Assembly: GCA_013152485.1 (NCBI GenBank)
Contig: JAADGG010000064.1
Location: 1-33,763 of the forward strand
DNA from: Nitrospirota bacterium
GTDB taxonomy: Bacteria; Nitrospirota; Thermodesulfovibrionia; Thermodesulfovibrionales; JdFR-85
DNA: 33,763 nt
Direction of reading: 5' to 3'
Below are positions 32,333-33,763 of this stretch, in pieces (positions within the stretch are counted from its first letter, which is position 1; each line of letters begins with the position of its first letter). Made by a program: the position numbers and the translations under genes. Under the pieces are notes generated by a model, which was not told the origin of the DNA, ran no database searches, and saw nothing but the letters and a program-made list of their open reading frames with translations.

Positions 32333-32362
32333 TAAAAACAGTCAGGAGCAGGAGGTGAGTAG

Positions 32363-32599
32363 TTGGTAAAGATCAGGTTGACAAGGATGGGAGCTCATAA
32401 GAGACCTTTTTACAGGGTGGTCGTTACTGATTCGAGGACCAGGAGGGACGGACCCTTTATTGAGATTGTGGGCTACTATAATCCGATGAAGGATCCCTCT
32501 GAGATAAGGATTGACACGGAGAAGGCCAAATTCTGGTTACAGCGTGGTGCGCAACCGACTGATGCGGTCAGGAGGCTATTACAGAAGGCTGGCCTGTAG
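32363..32599 (+). CDS. rpsP: 30S ribosomal protein S16
   Basis: S16 is a primary 16S rRNA binder needed for 30S assembly. The 78-residue protein has the family sequence [40 protein letters not shown] and [22 protein letters not shown]. The start codon is TTG at 32363, supported by a perfect AGGAGG seven bases upstream. It opens the conserved rpsP, khpA, rimM, trmD order. Base composition is more AT-rich than neighbours, as often seen for highly expressed ribosomal genes. Confidence 0.95.
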   Translation: MVKIRLTRMGAHKRPFYRVVVTDSRTRRDGPFIEIVGYYNPMKDPSEIRIDTEKAKFWLQRGAQPTDAVRRLLQKAGL

Positions 32600-32632
32600 G
32601 CAGCCGAATCAATCTGATGGAGGTAGTCGAAG

Positions 32633-32863
32633 ATGAAAGAATTAGTGGAAACGATGGCTAAAGCTTTGGTTGACAGACCGGAAGAGGTTTCCGTACAAGA
32701 GGTTGACGGTGAGAAGACCACTGTTCTTGAACTCAGAGTGGCTCAGAGTGATCTCGGAAAAGTAATAGGCAAACAGGGAAAGACGGCGCGCGCTATGAGG
32801 ACCATCCTCTCTGCTGCTGGAACCAAGATGGGCAAACGCTGTGTCCTTGAGATTCTCGAATAA
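32633..32863 (+). CDS. khpA: KH-domain RNA-binding protein KhpA (YlqC)
   Basis: This 76-residue single KH domain protein has the RNA-binding GxxG loop in [19 protein letters not shown]. KhpA binds RNA together with KhpB in other bacteria and is typically encoded between rpsP and rimM, as here. The start is supported by GGAGG nine bases upstream. It lies 33 bases after rpsP. A strong hairpin follows its stop. Confidence 0.93.
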   Translation: MKELVETMAKALVDRPEEVSVQEVDGEKTTVLELRVAQSDLGKVIGKQGKTARAMRTILSAAGTKMGKRCVLEILE

Positions 32864-32888
32864 ATCCTGAATAGAAAAGAGTGATATT

Positions 32889-32915
32889 CCCGGAAGGGGG
32901 GCCGCCTCTTCCGGG
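32889..32915 (+). other. strong hairpin between khpA and rimM
   Basis: CCCGGAAG (32889-32896) pairs perfectly with CTTCCGGG (32908-32915), and three more pairs (one G-U) extend it to 11 bp with a five-base loop. No T-run follows, so it is not a standard terminator. It may act as a partial attenuator or mRNA stabiliser inside the operon. Confidence 0.4.
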
Positions 32916-32989
32916 TAGTGTCTTCTGCTCCTTCCATCAAACAAAGCAAAGCCGTTGAAGTCGGATCTTCCACCTCCGGAAAACGAGTT

Positions 32990-33496
32990 ATGTCTTCTCT
33001 TGTAAGTATCGGCCGGGTAGTCAAGTCGCGGGGCGTGAAGGGGGAATTCGTGGTAGCGCCCCTCACTTTCTCCCTGAAGCGCTACGATGACGTGTCACGG
33101 GTCTACATAAGGATCGGTGACGAGACGAGGGAGTTCACGCTCGAGTACTACAGGCCTTACGGCCGTATGGTCATCGTAAAGCTCTCGGAGATAAATTCTC
33201 CCGAGGATGCCCGGCTGCTCAAGGGCAGGCACCTGATGGTCCCCGAGGAGGAGAGCCCGCCGCTGCCCGAGGGGGTCTATTACTATTACCAGATAATCGG
33301 CATGGATGTCTTTACGACCGACGGTGCCTTCATCGGCCGGGTGACCGATATAATCGAGACAGGGAGCAACGATGTCTATGTCGTAAGGGACGGAGACAGG
33401 GAATACCTGATTCCGGCCGTCAGGGACGTGATAAAGGAGATAGACACGGAGAAGAAGAGGATCGTCATCACGCCGGAGGCAGGGCTCCTCGAATGA
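32990..33496 (+). CDS. rimM: ribosome maturation factor RimM
   Basis: RimM helps 30S maturation near S19 and the 16S 3' domain. The 168-residue protein has the N-terminal RimM domain (SIGRVVKSRGVKGEFVVAPL, then LKGRHLMVPEEESPPLPEG) and the C-terminal PRC-barrel (YYYYQIIGMDVFTTDGAFIG, VTDIIETGSNDVYVV and REYLIPAVRDVIKEID). The ATG at 32990 gives the usual length; a GTG at 32918 would add 24 residues of unrelated, low-complexity sequence. The stop overlaps trmD as ATGA. Confidence 0.93.
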   Translation: MSSLVSIGRVVKSRGVKGEFVVAPLTFSLKRYDDVSRVYIRIGDETREFTLEYYRPYGRMVIVKLSEINSPEDARLLKGRHLMVPEEESPPLPEGVYYYYQIIGMDVFTTDGAFIGRVTDIIETGSNDVYVVRDGDREYLIPAVRDVIKEIDTEKKRIVITPEAGLLE

Positions 33497-33763
33497 GACC
33501 GATGGTGTTCGAGGTCCTGACCATCTTCCCCGCCATAATAGAGGCCTATATCTCGGAGAGCATCATGAAGAGGGCCGTGGAGCGGGGAGCCGTCAGGGTG
33601 GATGTGTACAACCTGCGGGACTTCACCACTGACAAACACCGCCAGGTAGACGATTACCCCTACGGCGGCGGTGCCGGCATGGTGCTCAAGCCCGAGCCGG
33701 TTTTCAATGCAGTCGAGTACCTCGAGAGGGACGGGCAGGAGAGGCTCAGGGTGCTCCTCACAC
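33493..33763 (+). CDS. trmD: tRNA (guanine-N1)-methyltransferase TrmD, truncated by window end
   Basis: TrmD methylates G37 of tRNAs using S-adenosylmethionine and prevents +1 frameshifting. The visible 90 residues are the family N-terminus: MVFEVLTIFPAIIEAYISES, VYNLRDFTTDKHRQVDDYPY and GGGAGMVLKPEPVFNAVEYL, including the GGGxGMV loop near the knot. The ATG at 33493 overlaps the rimM stop by ATGA; an in-frame ATG three codons later matches the family start equally well. The gene continues beyond the last base. Confidence 0.92.
   Translation, partial: MRPMVFEVLTIFPAIIEAYISESIMKRAVERGAVRVDVYNLRDFTTDKHRQVDDYPYGGGAGMVLKPEPVFNAVEYLERDGQERLRVLLT

Overview
The window is a gene-dense bacterial chromosome segment of moderately high GC, with strong use of GAG, CTC and AGG codons. 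It contains no phage, transposon, CRISPR array, tRNA or rRNA that I can recognise. Taken together, a lipid A type acyltransferase, system II cytochrome c maturation (ResB/CcsA), the futalosine menaquinone enzyme MqnD, a LonB-type protease and many two-component and chemosensory proteins point to a Gram-negative, respiring, probably anaerobic or microaerophilic bacterium. A Nitrospirota or former deltaproteobacterial lineage fits best. That placement is inference from gene content only.

Layout. 28-5765 (+): beta carbonic anhydrase, a DEDD exonuclease, a XerC/D recombinase, a Lon-like protease and a lipid A type acyltransferase. 5821-8350 (-): a small secreted protein and an OmpR-type response regulator/histidine kinase pair. 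8679-14835: a chemosensory set of an MCP (+) facing a minus-strand operon of REC-PATAN protein, CheY-like protein, CheW and hybrid CheA-REC. Its composition resembles the Pix/Pil systems that control type IV pili, and no CheR or CheB is present. An FtsB-like gene lies just upstream in the same direction. 15323-17872 (+): biotin genes bioF and bioD with a FabG-like SDR between them. 17877-19967 (-): a PAP2 phosphatase fused to a GT-C glycosyltransferase, with a promoter overlapped by an operator-like palindrome. 20289-23815 (-): archaemetzincin, MqnD, LemA, a TPM-domain protein and a nucleotidyltransferase-like protein, tightly packed. 24003-24846 (-): a DUF2301 membrane protein and a SEC-C zinc protein. 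24981-26609 (+): a UPF0158 protein, a ZapB-like coiled coil, ZapA and a small membrane protein. 26855-30931 (+): ResB, CcsA, two orphan receiver proteins and thioredoxin. 30941 to the end (+): the conserved translation and secretion block ffh, rpsP, khpA, rimM, trmD.

Main points for a second look. (1) ffh is broken by a frameshift exactly at the linker joining the NG and M domains. (2) A Pix-like chemosensory module carries a PATAN output protein and lacks adaptation enzymes. (3) PAP2 and GT-C domains are fused in one polypeptide. (4) An SDR with a TTG start sits inside the biotin cluster. (5) Several promoters lie so close to the start codon that leaderless transcripts are expected. (6) Structured non-coding segments occur at 20143-20213 and 26699-26744, and a regulatory palindrome at 20073-20099.

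Several starts were chosen against the longest possible frame because a good Shine-Dalgarno sequence supports an internal ATG, GTG or TTG; each such choice is stated in its entry.
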